DNA from: Terrabacter terrigena
GTDB taxonomy: Bacteria; Actinomycetota; Actinomycetes; Actinomycetales; Dermatophilaceae
Direction of reading: 5' to 3'
DNA: 64,000 bases
NCBI RefSeq assembly: GCF_042676085.1
Contig: NZ_JBHTKH010000004.1
Location: 124,001-188,000, forward strand
Part shown: positions 51,810-60,479 of the stretch, piece by piece
Numbering within the stretch: position 1 is the stretch's first letter
Layout of the letters: each line of letters opens with the position of its first letter
The notes under the pieces: generated by a model
The model's database searches: none
Seen by the model: the letters and a program-made list of their open reading frames with translations, nothing else
What the model was told of the DNA's origin: nothing
Position numbers and translations under genes: made by a program

Positions 51810-52718
51810 TCACTTGGCCATGCCGGCGGTCAAGCCCGCGACGATCTGCTTCGTCGCGACGAGGAACAGCACGATGAGGGGGACGGTGGTGATGACGAGC
51901 CCGGCGAAGACGGCCGAGTAGTTCGTCGCGTTCTCGCCGAAGAAGGTCGTGAGGCCGACGGGGAGGGTGTACTTCTCCTCGCGGCGCAGCAGCACGAGCG
52001 GGAAGAGGAAGTCGTTCCAGATCGGCACGAAGCGGAAGACCGCCACGGTCGCCAGGGCGGGACGCACGAGCGGAACCATGATGCGCCAGAACGTCTGCCA
52101 GCTCGTCGCGCCGTCGAGGGCCGCCGCCTCCTCGAGCTCCTCGGGCAGCTGCCGGAAGAACGTCGTGAGCACGAAGATCGAGAAGGGGATGCCTGACGCG
52201 GCGTACATGAGCATGAGGCCCAGCCGGGAGTCGACGAGCCCGAGCCCGTCGAAGAGGTAGAAGATCGGCAGGATCGCGAGGTGGATCGGCAGCATCAGCC
52301 CCGAGAGGAAGAGCGACTCGAGCCACCGGAAGATGCGTGAGCGGCTCCGCGCCAGGGCATACGCGGCCATCGTCGCCACCGCTGTCGAGATGGCCACGGC
52401 GCCCACGGTGACGGCGAGCGAGTTGCCGAAGTACGTCGCGAAGCTGCCCGTGGTCCACGCCTCGACGTAGCTCGCCGTCGTCGGAGGGCTGGGCAGCCCG
52501 AGCGGGTCGGTGATGAGGTCGGCGTTGGTGCGGAAGCTGTTGCCGACCATGAGCAGCAGCGGGACCAGCGCGAGTGCGGCATACCCCCACAGGAGCACGC
52601 CGGCACCCGTTCCGCCCACGGGACGGTTGGGCCGGGGTGGCCGCCGCCGACTGCGGGGGGCGGACGACGTCGTGGCCTGCCGCGCGGGTGCCTCGGGAGT
52701 GACGACGGCGGTCGTCAT
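51810..52718 (-). CDS. ABC sugar permease, MalG-type
   Basis: 302 residues with six predicted membrane segments. The EAA loop is EELEEAAALDGATSWQTFWRIMVP, about 90 residues from the C-terminus, defining the CUT1 family of carbohydrate ABC transporters. A proline/arginine-rich cytoplasmic tail begins the protein. It overlaps the other permease gene by 4 bp. No ATP-binding subunit is encoded in the window; CUT1 systems commonly share a distant MsiK-type ATPase. Confidence 0.93.
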   Translation of the reverse strand: MTTAVVTPEAPARQATTSSAPRSRRRPPRPNRPVGGTGAGVLLWGYAALALVPLLLMVGNSFRTNADLITDPLGLPSPPTTASYVEAWTTGSFATYFGNSLAVTVGAVAISTAVATMAAYALARSRSRIFRWLESLFLSGLMLPIHLAILPIFYLFDGLGLVDSRLGLMLMYAASGIPFSIFVLTTFFRQLPEELEEAAALDGATSWQTFWRIMVPLVRPALATVAVFRFVPIWNDFLFPLVLLRREEKYTLPVGLTTFFGENATNYSAVFAGLVITTVPLIVLFLVATKQIVAGLTAGMAK

Positions 52719-53638
52719 GCGGTGATCCTCCGCTCGTGTCGGCGCAGCACGGCCGTGGCCGCGTAGGCCCCGCCGAAGATGATGAGGAACAGGAGGGTCG
52801 CCAGGGCCGACGAGCTGCCGATGGCGTCGGTGGCGCCCGAGTCGAAGGCCGTGCGGTAGAAGAGCAGCGAGACGAAGTCCGTTGCGCCTGCTGGGTTTCC
52901 GGTCGAGCCGCCGAATGCGTACGGCAGGGCGAAGGCCTCCATGGCGAAGATGAACGTCAGCACGGAGACGGTGCCGACAGCGGGGACGAGCAGCGGCAGC
53001 GTGATGCGGAAGAACGCCTGGCGGTTGCTCGCGCCGTCGACGCGGGCAGCCTCGGTGAGCTCTTCGGGCACGCCACCGAGAGCCGCGCCGTAGAGCAGCA
53101 CCGGGAAGCCGATCCACTGCCAGACGCTGACGAGGATGACGACCCACAGGGCCGTCTTCGGGTCGCCGAGCCACGGCAGGGCCCACGACTCGAGGCCGAC
53201 CCTCGTCAAAAGGGTGTTGACCGGCCCGAAGGTGGGCGAGAGCAGCAGCGTCCACAGGTAGCCGATGACGATCGGGCTCACCAGGTAGGGCATCGCGTAG
53301 AGCGTCTGCAGCACCCGACGGCTGCGCGGGCGGCTGTGGAGCAGGTACGCGATGGTGAGCCCGACGGTGTTCTGGATGAGCATCGTGCCGACGAAGAAGA
53401 GCACGTTGTGCAGCAGCGCCTGGGGCAGGTCGGTCGTGAAGGGTGCCCGCGTGAAGAGGGTCGTGAAGTTCGCGACCCCGGAGAACGCCCCGCGGGTCGT
53501 GCCCTGCCAGTGGAAGAAGGCGTACGAGAACGCCGTCACCATCGGGTAGAGCACGAACACCGCGAAGAGCGCGAGCGCCGGGGCCACGAAGAGCAGGCCG
53601 GTGCGCCGCCTCATGCCGTGCCTCATGCCGTGCCTCAT
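52715..53638 (-). CDS. ABC sugar permease, MalF-type
   Basis: 307 residues if begun at the outermost of three in-frame ATGs (53638, 53626, 53614). Six membrane segments. The EAA loop is EELTEAARVDGASNRQAFFRITLP. The three starts arise from a 12-bp tandem repeat, each copy carrying its own AGGCACGGC ahead of ATG. The native start is undecidable from sequence. Lies 22 bp downstream of the binding-protein gene and overlaps the second permease gene. Confidence 0.92.
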   Translation of the reverse strand: MRHGMRHGMRRRTGLLFVAPALALFAVFVLYPMVTAFSYAFFHWQGTTRGAFSGVANFTTLFTRAPFTTDLPQALLHNVLFFVGTMLIQNTVGLTIAYLLHSRPRSRRVLQTLYAMPYLVSPIVIGYLWTLLLSPTFGPVNTLLTRVGLESWALPWLGDPKTALWVVILVSVWQWIGFPVLLYGAALGGVPEELTEAARVDGASNRQAFFRITLPLLVPAVGTVSVLTFIFAMEAFALPYAFGGSTGNPAGATDFVSLLFYRTAFDSGATDAIGSSSALATLLFLIIFGGAYAATAVLRRHERRITA

Positions 53639-53647
53639 GCCGTGCCT
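53612..53647 (-). repeat. 12-bp tandem repeat, 3 copies, triplicating a start codon
   Basis: On the minus strand AGGCACGGCATG occurs three times head to tail (53647-53612). Each unit contains a start codon and a weak purine-rich ribosome-binding stretch, so the MalF-type permease has three equivalent in-frame starts (MRHGMRHGMRRR). Confidence 0.95.
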
Positions 53648-53660
53648 TTCGGGTCGGGCG

Positions 53661-54986
53661 TCACGCGCTCGGCTTGAACCACGTCTTGATGCCGGTGTCG
53701 AGGTCCTTGCTCACCGTGGCGGCGTCCTTGGAACCGAGCAGCATCTGCTGGATGCCCTTGCCCAGCAGCTCGGTGCCCGAGGGGGCGCCGTAGCGGAAGT
53801 CGGTCAGCAGCAGGTAGGGCGAGCCGGACTTCGCGTAGTTGTCGCTCATCTGCTTGAGCAGCGGGTCGGTCGGCTCGACGCCGGGCACCGCGGAGAGCTG
53901 CTTGATCTCGTCGTTCACCATCTGGCCGAACTGCTTGGAGGTCATCCACGTGACGAGCTCGGTGGCCTCGGCGGGGTGCTTCGACCGGGCGGACACGGCG
54001 AAGTTGCCATCGGCCCATCCTGCCGTGGTCGCGGCCGAACCGCTCGGCGAGCCCGGGGCCGGCGGCACCTGGAAGATCCCGATCTTCATCGCCGGGTTCG
54101 CCTTCTGGAAGACCGACAGGTCGAAGCTGCCACCGGGGATCATCGCGGCCTTCTCGGCGGAGAACAGCGTCTGCGCGTCGGTCTGGGCGACGCCGGTGAC
54201 GTTCTTGGGCATGTACTTCGCCAGGTCGGCGACGACCTTGACCGAGCCCACCCACTCGGGGTCGGTGAAGGACTTCCTGCCCGACTGCACCTCGCCCTGG
54301 AAGGCCTTGCCACCGAAACGGGCACCGGCGAGCACCTCGTGGACGATCGGCAGGGTCCAGTCGTCCTTGGCGCCCACGGCGATCGGGGTGACCCCGGCGG
54401 ACATCAGCTTGTCGTTGGCGGCGACGAACTCGTCCCACGTGGTGGGGGCCTTGATGCCGAGCTTGTCGAACAGGCCCTGGTTGTAGAACATCTGGACCGT
54501 CTGGCGCGCGAGCGGCACGGAGTAGGTCTTGCCGTCCTCCTTGCCCTTGGCGCTCGCGACGACGTTCTCGTCCCAGCCGGACAGGTCGACCTTGCCGTCG
54601 AGCGGCAGCAGCGACCTGCTCGCCACGGTGCCCTGCAGCTGGCCGTAGGAGCGGACCTGCGGCACGTCGGGACCGTTGGCGCCGGCCAGGCCGGTCGCGA
54701 GGATCTTGTTGTACTCGGTCGCCTTGAAGGCCTTGAACTCGACGTTCACGTTCGGGTGGGACTTCTCGTAGGCGTCGAAGATCTTGTTGTACGCCGCCTC
54801 GTCCTCCACGCGCCACGACCACACCGTCAGGGTGGTCCTGCCGTCGTCGCCGGCGCCGGTCCCTCCCGAGCCTCCCGACGAGGACGGCGAGCAGGCCGTC
54901 ACGACGAGGGCTCCGGAGAGGACGGCGATCGTGAGGACGGTGCGGCGGGCCCGCGACGAGCCGGTGAGGTGTGGGGCGAACGTCAT
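53661..54986 (-). CDS. ABC sugar-binding lipoprotein
   Basis: 441 residues. Signal peptide ending in the lipobox VTAC at about residue 32, then a Ser/Gly linker and a family-1 extracellular solute-binding protein: TLTVWSWRVEDEAAYNKIFDAYEK, later AEKAAMIPGGSFDLSVFQ and TTAGWADGNFAVSARSKHP. Captures a sugar outside the membrane for the two permeases. AGGAG lies 7 nt before the ATG. 89 bp separates it from murQ. Ligand unproven; context points to MurNAc, GlcNAc or the disaccharide. Confidence 0.93.
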   Translation of the reverse strand: MTFAPHLTGSSRARRTVLTIAVLSGALVVTACSPSSSGGSGGTGAGDDGRTTLTVWSWRVEDEAAYNKIFDAYEKSHPNVNVEFKAFKATEYNKILATGLAGANGPDVPQVRSYGQLQGTVASRSLLPLDGKVDLSGWDENVVASAKGKEDGKTYSVPLARQTVQMFYNQGLFDKLGIKAPTTWDEFVAANDKLMSAGVTPIAVGAKDDWTLPIVHEVLAGARFGGKAFQGEVQSGRKSFTDPEWVGSVKVVADLAKYMPKNVTGVAQTDAQTLFSAEKAAMIPGGSFDLSVFQKANPAMKIGIFQVPPAPGSPSGSAATTAGWADGNFAVSARSKHPAEATELVTWMTSKQFGQMVNDEIKQLSAVPGVEPTDPLLKQMSDNYAKSGSPYLLLTDFRYGAPSGTELLGKGIQQMLLGSKDAATVSKDLDTGIKTWFKPSA

Positions 54987-55075
54987 TGTCGTGCTCCTGT
55001 CGGGTTCTGCGTGGTGCCGGTGGCGCCGGTGGTGGGGGAGGGCGGTGCGGGAGTTCGGGGCGGGGAGGAACGGCG

Positions 55076-56008
55076 TCAGCGCACTGCCGTGCTGCCGAGG
55101 GACGGGCCTCCGAGCGCGACGAGGGCCTTCGCGACCGACCCGTCGTGCTCGGCGATGGCGCGGCGGGCCGTGGCGGCGTCGACGCCGGCGAGCATCGACA
55201 GCAGCGCCGGCTTCAGCTCGCCCCCGGCCTCGTCGAGGGCGGTTCTGGCCTGCCCGGGATCGGCGCCCGTCGCCTCCTGGAGGATGCGCAGCACGCGGCC
55301 GCGCAGCTTGGCGTTGGTGGCGACGACGTCGACCATGAGGTTGCTCCACGTGCGCCCGAGCCGGATCATCACGGCCGTCGAGAACGAGTTGAGGACCAGC
55401 TTCTGCGCGGTGCCGGCCTTGAGCCGGGTCGACCCGGTCAGCGCTTCGGGCCCCGTCCGCACGTCGAGGAGGTGGTCGGCGTGCTCGGCGATCTCGGCGT
55501 GCGGGTTGGCGGTGACGAGGGCGGTGACGGCGCCGCGCTCGCGGGCACGTTCGAGCGCGCCGGCCACGAACGGCGTACGCCCTGAGGCCGTGAGGCCGAC
55601 CGCGATGTCTCCCGAACGGAGGGTGTCGGCCTCGGAACGACCGAGGTCGGCGTCGTCCTCGACGTTCTCGACGGCTCGGACCAGGGCTTCGGGACCGCCC
55701 GCGTGGTGGGCGACGAAGAGGCCCGCCGGAACGTTGAACGTCGGGAGCAGCTCGGCGGCGTCGAGCACGGCGAGGCGCCCCGAGGTGCCGGCGCCGAAGT
55801 AGTGGACGGTGCCGCCGGCTCGCAGCGAGTCCACCGCCCGGTCGACGAGGCGGGCGAGCTCGGGCAGCACCTCGCCGACGGCGGCCGCGACGGTGGCGTC
55901 CTCGGCGTTGAGGGCCCGGAGGATGTCGAGCGAGGTGTGGGTGTCGATCGACGTCGTCCCCGGATGGCGCTCCTCTGTGGGGGCGTCCACGGTCACCTCT
56001 TTGCTCAC
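55076..56008 (-). CDS. murQ: N-acetylmuramic acid 6-phosphate etherase
   Basis: 310 residues, close to the 298 of E. coli MurQ. Cleaves the lactyl ether of MurNAc-6-phosphate to GlcNAc-6-phosphate and D-lactate. SIS-domain motif HYFGAGTSGRLAVLDAAELLPTF carries the catalytic Glu86; VGLTASGRTPFV and LNSFSTAVMIRLG are further signatures. GTG at 56008 follows a sigma70-type promoter whose -10 ends 7 nt before it. The diagnostic enzyme of the locus: it proves that phosphorylated MurNAc is an intermediate. Confidence 0.96.
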   Translation of the reverse strand: MSKEVTVDAPTEERHPGTTSIDTHTSLDILRALNAEDATVAAAVGEVLPELARLVDRAVDSLRAGGTVHYFGAGTSGRLAVLDAAELLPTFNVPAGLFVAHHAGGPEALVRAVENVEDDADLGRSEADTLRSGDIAVGLTASGRTPFVAGALERARERGAVTALVTANPHAEIAEHADHLLDVRTGPEALTGSTRLKAGTAQKLVLNSFSTAVMIRLGRTWSNLMVDVVATNAKLRGRVLRILQEATGADPGQARTALDEAGGELKPALLSMLAGVDAATARRAIAEHDGSVAKALVALGGPSLGSTAVR

Positions 56009-56015
56009 CCGATGG

Positions 56016-56044
56016 AGGTTAGTTTCCTACGCCTATGCCGTCAA
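56016..56044 (-). promoter_or_regulatory. murQ promoter (TTGACG-17-TAACCT)
   Basis: Minus strand: -35 TTGACG at 56044-56039, exact 17-nt spacer, -10 TAACCT at 56021-56016, then 7 nt to the GTG. Predicts a leaderless or near-leaderless transcript for murQ and the transporter genes. Two ATGCCGT direct repeats (plus strand) overlap the -35 region and are candidate repressor contacts. Confidence 0.7.
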
Positions 56045-56103
56045 TGCCGTAAATGAGTCACGTGCGCGTCACGACTGGTGGGAGTCGGCAGGCGGAGGCA
56101 CTC

Positions 56104-57012
56104 CTAGTCGGTGACGTGGTGGCCGGCGACGGCCTCGCGGGTGTCGGCAACGGCCTTGCGGGCGCGGCGCAGGTTGCGCTGGGCCACGGCGATGTAGAGG
56201 CAGTCGACGACGGTGAGGGCCGCGATCCGGCTCGCGGTCGCACCCGACCGCAGGCTGGTCTCGCGGGCGGCGGTGGTGAGCAGGAAGTCGACGCCCGAGG
56301 CCAGGCGCGACAGGGGGAAGTTCGTGATCGCGAGAGTCCTGGCTCCGGTGGCGCGCGCGGCTGCCAGGGCCTCGATCGTCTCGGTCGTGGTGCCGGAGTG
56401 CGAGATGCCGACGGCGACGTCGCCCGGCCCGAGCAGCGTGGCGCTCGTCAGGGCGATGTGCGGGTCGTTCCAGGCGAAGGCCACGATCCCGATGCGGTGC
56501 AGCTTCTGCTGGAGGTCGGTGCCGACGATCGAGCTGGCGCCGATGCCGTAGATGTCGATGCGCCCGGCCCTGGCGATGGCGGCCGCCGCTGCGGCGAGGG
56601 CCTCGCGGTCGAGCTGCTGGGCCGTCTCCTCGACAGCGCTGGCGTCGGTGAAGGCGACCTTGGCGATGATGTCGTCGATCGAGTCCTTGGCACTGATGTC
56701 GGTGCCGCTGCTGCTCATCGTGCGCGGCTGCGCGGACTCCTCGGCGAGGGCCAGGCGCAGCTGCGGGTAGCCGGGCAGACCGAGCCGTCGGCAGAACCGC
56801 AGCACCGTCGTCTCGGACGTGCGGGCTGCGGTGGCCAGCTCGCTGATGGTCAGGCCGGCGGCCCGCCGGGCGTCGGCCAGCACGATATCGGCCACGCGGT
56901 CCTCGGCGGGCGAGAGCGAGGGCTTGATCCCCCGCAGGCGGATGAGCAGGGACGCGCTCGCTGCGCTCGGCGCACCTGCGGGGGCGGGGGCCCCGCCGTC
57001 GGTCCTGGGCAT
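56104..57012 (-). CDS. murR: RpiR/MurR-family transcriptional regulator
   Basis: 302 residues. N-terminal HTH_6 (VADIVLADARRAAGLTISELATAARTSETTVLRFC region, split here by its turn) and C-terminal SIS sugar-phosphate-binding domain (IDIYGIGASSIVGTDL, then VGISHSGTTTETIEAL). MurR-type regulators repress mur genes until MurNAc-6-phosphate binds the SIS domain. It starts 4 bp after the AmiE-like gene and stops 95 bp before murQ. The symbol reflects context as much as sequence. Confidence 0.88.
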   Translation of the reverse strand: MPRTDGGAPAPAGAPSAASASLLIRLRGIKPSLSPAEDRVADIVLADARRAAGLTISELATAARTSETTVLRFCRRLGLPGYPQLRLALAEESAQPRTMSSSGTDISAKDSIDDIIAKVAFTDASAVEETAQQLDREALAAAAAAIARAGRIDIYGIGASSIVGTDLQQKLHRIGIVAFAWNDPHIALTSATLLGPGDVAVGISHSGTTTETIEALAAARATGARTLAITNFPLSRLASGVDFLLTTAARETSLRSGATASRIAALTVVDCLYIAVAQRNLRRARKAVADTREAVAGHHVTD

Positions 57013-57016
57013 GGGC

Positions 57017-58759
57017 CTACGCTACGGCGTCGCGACCCTGCAGCCGCCACCCGTCGGAGGTGAACGCGCCGGGTGTCTTCTCGCCGTCGAGCAGGACACC
57101 ACCGGGGCCGTTGACGACGATGTCGTCGACCGCGACGCCGCGCCCGAGGTAGCCGCCGTCGGTGGTGTGGCGCCAGCGCAGCTGCTGCGAGCCCGCCGTC
57201 AGGTCGGCCCGGACCTGCACCCAGCGACGGGTGCCGGCGCGGGAGACGACGCCGTCGGCGCTCTCGGTCTCGCCGCGGTCGACGACCTCGAACGGCACCG
57301 CCGACCAGGTGGCGCCGCTGTCGGTCGACCGCTCGAGATGGAGCAGGTCGGTCTCCTCGGTGTCGAGGAAGAGGTCGAAGCCGAGGCGTGCGCCTCCGGG
57401 ACCGACGGCGAGGGCGGGCGTCGTCAGGGTGGTGGTCGTCGCGTTGTCGGACCCCGTGAACCAGGCGGTGTCGCCGTGGCGCGGGCGGATGCCCATCGAC
57501 GCCGCGAGTCCGTGGGCCCACTCGCGACGGGCGAGGTTGATCGATCCCCAGCTGCGGGAGGGGTGCACGCGGTTGGTGAGCAGGATCGCGAACGACCGTG
57601 ACGTGAAGTCGATGACGATCGACGTGCCGGTGTAGCCGGTGTGGCCCGCGGTTCGTGGCCCGGCCAGGGCGTCCATGTACCAGCGCTGGTCGAGCTCGAA
57701 GCCGAGCCCGTGGCTGTCTCCGGGGAAGTCGCCGTTGAAGTCCGTGACGAGCTGCTCGACGCTCCTGCGGCTGAGGACGCGGCGCCCCTCGTAGGTGCCG
57801 CCGTTGAGCAGCGCCTGGGAGAGGACGGCGAGGTCGTCGGCCGTCGAGAAGACGCCCGCGTGCCCGGCCACCCCTCCGAGCGACCACGCGTTCTCGTCGT
57901 GCACCTCGCCGCGGACCAGGCCGCGCGGTGGGGCGGTCTGGTACTCCGTCGCCGCGGTGCGTGCGCGGTCGGTGGGGTTGTAGCCGGTGTCGCCCATGCC
58001 GAGGGGCGCCGTGATGCGGTCGTGCACCACGCTGTCGAGCGGCGCGCAGCGCAGCTTCTCGACCATGACGCCCAGGGTGATGAGGTTGAGATCGCTGTAG
58101 AGGTAGGTCGACCCGGCAGGGTTGGTCAGCGGCTGGTCCATGACGGCCTTGATGCGCGAGGCCTTGTCGGGCCACTTGCTCCACAGCGGCAGCCACGAGG
58201 TGAAGCCGGACGTGTGCGTCAGCAGCTGGCGCACCGTGACGGCCCCCTTGCCGCCCGCGGCGAACTCCGGGAGGTAGGCCGCCACTGGGCTCTCGAGGGA
58301 GACCTTGCCCTCCTCGACGAGCTGGACGACGGCGATCGAGGTGAAGAGCTTCGACACCGACGCCAGGTCGAAGATCGTGTCGGTGCGCATCGGCTCCCAC
58401 TGGTCGCGCGGGAGCTCGGTGCTCGCGTCGGCGTAGCGCAGCGCCCAGCCGCTGGCGTGGCGCTCGACGATGCGCCCCTCGTGGCCCATGATCCCGACGG
58501 CACCGGCGAAGAGCGGGTGGCCGCTCGCGTCGACCTGCTCGTGGGCGTGGATGCGGTCGACGGCCTCTGCGATCGGGTCGGGGTCGAGACCCAGCGAGGC
58601 CGGGCTCGCGTCGGACAGCACGGTGTTGGGCGGGGCGAAGCCGCGGTCGGGCTTGCTGAAGTCGTCGGCGCGGGCGGAGCCGACGGGCCCGGCCGTCACG
58701 AGGCTGCCCGCCAGGGCGAGGCTGCCGAGGACGGCCGGGACGAGGGTGCGCAGGCGCAT
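57017..58759 (-). CDS. amiE: Exported AmiE-like serine hydrolase (beta-lactamase fold)
   Basis: 580 residues. Sec signal peptide (VLGSLALAGSLVTAG...ARA). Beta-lactamase/penicillin-binding fold with SxxK Ser134-Val-Ser-Lys137, YSD at 221-223 and a third-motif HTGYTG. A C-terminal about 150-residue beta-rich module (GFDLFLDTEETDLLHLERS, ending RGVAVDDIVV) resembles extracellular adhesion/MAM-like domains and is an extra compared with Bacillus YbbE. In Bacillus, AmiE removes the stem peptide from MurNAc-peptide. AAGGAG precedes the ATG. Catalysis on muropeptides is inferred from neighbours. Confidence 0.85.
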   Translation of the reverse strand: MRLRTLVPAVLGSLALAGSLVTAGPVGSARADDFSKPDRGFAPPNTVLSDASPASLGLDPDPIAEAVDRIHAHEQVDASGHPLFAGAVGIMGHEGRIVERHASGWALRYADASTELPRDQWEPMRTDTIFDLASVSKLFTSIAVVQLVEEGKVSLESPVAAYLPEFAAGGKGAVTVRQLLTHTSGFTSWLPLWSKWPDKASRIKAVMDQPLTNPAGSTYLYSDLNLITLGVMVEKLRCAPLDSVVHDRITAPLGMGDTGYNPTDRARTAATEYQTAPPRGLVRGEVHDENAWSLGGVAGHAGVFSTADDLAVLSQALLNGGTYEGRRVLSRRSVEQLVTDFNGDFPGDSHGLGFELDQRWYMDALAGPRTAGHTGYTGTSIVIDFTSRSFAILLTNRVHPSRSWGSINLARREWAHGLAASMGIRPRHGDTAWFTGSDNATTTTLTTPALAVGPGGARLGFDLFLDTEETDLLHLERSTDSGATWSAVPFEVVDRGETESADGVVSRAGTRRWVQVRADLTAGSQQLRWRHTTDGGYLGRGVAVDDIVVNGPGGVLLDGEKTPGAFTSDGWRLQGRDAVA

Positions 58760-58814
58760 GTCACTCCTTGATCGTGCAACAGGTCGTGCAGCGGGTGGTG
58801 AGCCGGCGGACAGG

Positions 58815-60137
58815 TCAGTGCGAGGGGCCGCGGTAGAGGAGGTACTGCTGGCGCCGCGCGTCGAAGGCGGCCAGCTCGTCGCGCCACGCCCCGACCACCT
58901 CGTCGGCCGGTGCGCCGGCGAAGATCTGCGTGCGCAGGCGCTGCGAGCCGGTCAGCTTGTCGATCCAGTAGGGCCGAGCCGGGTCGTAGGAGTCGTAACG
59001 CCACGCGAAGTCGCGGTAGAGGGCCTTGGCCGCGACGAGCATCTCGACGGTCGAGCGGATCGGGTCGAAGGCCCCCGGGTCGGTCACGTGCAGCTGCACG
59101 CCGCCGCAGACCGCGCCGACGTGCTTGCTGAAGGTCGGCGTGAAGTAGGCCTCGCGGAACCCGACGCCCGGGAGACCAAGCGCCGCGAGGCGCTCGGCCC
59201 ACCTGTAGTCCACGTAGGGCGCGCCGATGAGCTCGAACGGGCGCGTCGTGCCGCGTCCCTCGGAGAGGTTGGTGCCCTCGAACATCCCCGTGCCGGGGTA
59301 GACGAGCGCGGTGTCGGGGGTCGGCATGTTGGGACTCGGCATGACCCACGGCAGCCCGGTGACGGCATACGGCACGTCGCGGCGCCACCCCTTGACCTGG
59401 ATGACTGTCAGCTCGGTGAGACGTCCTCCCGCGTCGGCGGGGAGGAACTCGGCGTCGAAGTAGCGGGCCAGCTCGCCGACCGTCATGCCGTGCGCCTGGA
59501 CGATCTCCTTGGCGCCGACGCCCGAGGTCCACGGCGTTGTCATCATCGGCCCGACCGCGTTGCCGCCGATGGGGTTCGGGCGGTCGAGCACGACGAAGCG
59601 GGCCCCGACGGCGACGGCCGCGCGCATCGCCGTGTACATCGTCCAGATGTAGGTGTAGAACCGCGAGCCGACGTCCTGGATGTCGAAGACGACGGTCTCG
59701 ACGCCGGCCGTGCGCAAGAGCGTCGTCATCTTGGCCGCGTTGGCACCGTAGGCGTCGTAGACCATGAGCCCGGTCCGCGGGTCGGTGTGGTTGCCCTCGG
59801 AGTCGCCGGCCTGCGCGGTGCCGCGGAAACCGTGCTCGGGGCCGAAGACGCCGACGATGTCGACGGCGCCCGACTCGTGCATCTCGTCGACGACGGTGCG
59901 CAGGTTGGTGAGGATGCCGGTCGGGTTCGTGATGACGCCCACCTTCTGCCCCGCAAGGGCGGACCAGCCGGCCGAGGCAGCAGCCTGCGCGCCCGTCGTG
60001 ACCTGGTTGCTCGGGTAGGTCCGGGCGTATGCCGCCGGGCCGGCCTGCGCCGCAACGGAACCCGTCGCTGTGGCCGGGACTGCGACGGCGCCGAGGGCTC
60101 CTGCGGTGAGGAGCTGCCTGCGGTTGAGGTTCGTCAT
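58815..60137 (-). CDS. namZ: Exo-beta-N-acetylmuramidase NamZ (former DUF1343)
   Basis: 440 residues. Twin-arginine-type start NRRQLLTAGALGAVAV indicates export. DUF1343 hallmarks: VGVITNPTGI, VGVFGPEHGFRG with acidic Glu101 next to His102, FDIQDVGSRFYTYIWTM, LDRPNPIGG and EGRGTTRPFE. NamZ releases terminal MurNAc from peptidoglycan chains. The ATG overlaps the stop of the truncated phosphatase-like gene by 4 bp. Followed 55 bp later by the AmiE-like gene. Strong family match; activity inferred. Confidence 0.94.
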   Translation of the reverse strand: MTNLNRRQLLTAGALGAVAVPATATGSVAAQAGPAAYARTYPSNQVTTGAQAAASAGWSALAGQKVGVITNPTGILTNLRTVVDEMHESGAVDIVGVFGPEHGFRGTAQAGDSEGNHTDPRTGLMVYDAYGANAAKMTTLLRTAGVETVVFDIQDVGSRFYTYIWTMYTAMRAAVAVGARFVVLDRPNPIGGNAVGPMMTTPWTSGVGAKEIVQAHGMTVGELARYFDAEFLPADAGGRLTELTVIQVKGWRRDVPYAVTGLPWVMPSPNMPTPDTALVYPGTGMFEGTNLSEGRGTTRPFELIGAPYVDYRWAERLAALGLPGVGFREAYFTPTFSKHVGAVCGGVQLHVTDPGAFDPIRSTVEMLVAAKALYRDFAWRYDSYDPARPYWIDKLTGSQRLRTQIFAGAPADEVVGAWRDELAAFDARRQQYLLYRGPSH

Positions 60138-60478
60138 CGGGAGCTCTCCGATCCTTGGTCGAGAAGCACGGTCGCGGAGACGGCCCGGTGGTCGCTCGCG
60201 CCGAGGAGGGTGGGGGCGACGGCCCAGGCGTCGTTCAGGCGGTTCCAGAGGGGTGCGAGCTCTGGTGCGGTGCCCTCGGCGTTGAAGTCGCCGAGCAGCA
60301 CCTGGTTCGCGCCCTCGGGGTCGCGGTCGAGGATCGCGAGGGTGTCGGCGACCTGGAGCGCGCGCATCGTCGGGTCGCCGCGCGGAACGGCTGCCGCCTC
60401 GGCCGATGCGCTCGTGGAGGTGGTGGCCGCCGCGACGGAGAGGACCGTCGCAGCGGCCACCGTGGGCAGGGCGCCCAT
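60134..60478 (-). pseudogene. Truncated exonuclease/endonuclease/phosphatase-family gene
   Basis: 114 residues. A signal-peptide-like N-terminus (AAATVLSVAAATTSTSASA) is followed at once by the last third of an EEP-fold hydrolase: NQVLLGDFNAE and then LGASDHRAVSATVLL, the two C-terminal catalytic motifs. The first half of the domain, with the Glu and the first Asp/His sites, is absent. Start is 1 bp after the nagZ stop and stop overlaps namZ, so an in-frame internal deletion has kept the coupling. Probably inactive as a nuclease; a translational linker role is possible. Confidence 0.75.
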
Positions 60479-60479
60479 G

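Noticed and set aside
60134..60478. Sequencing error within a normal EEP gene
   Set aside because: About half the domain is missing, not shifted, and start and stop remain perfectly coupled to both neighbours; an in-frame deletion explains it better.
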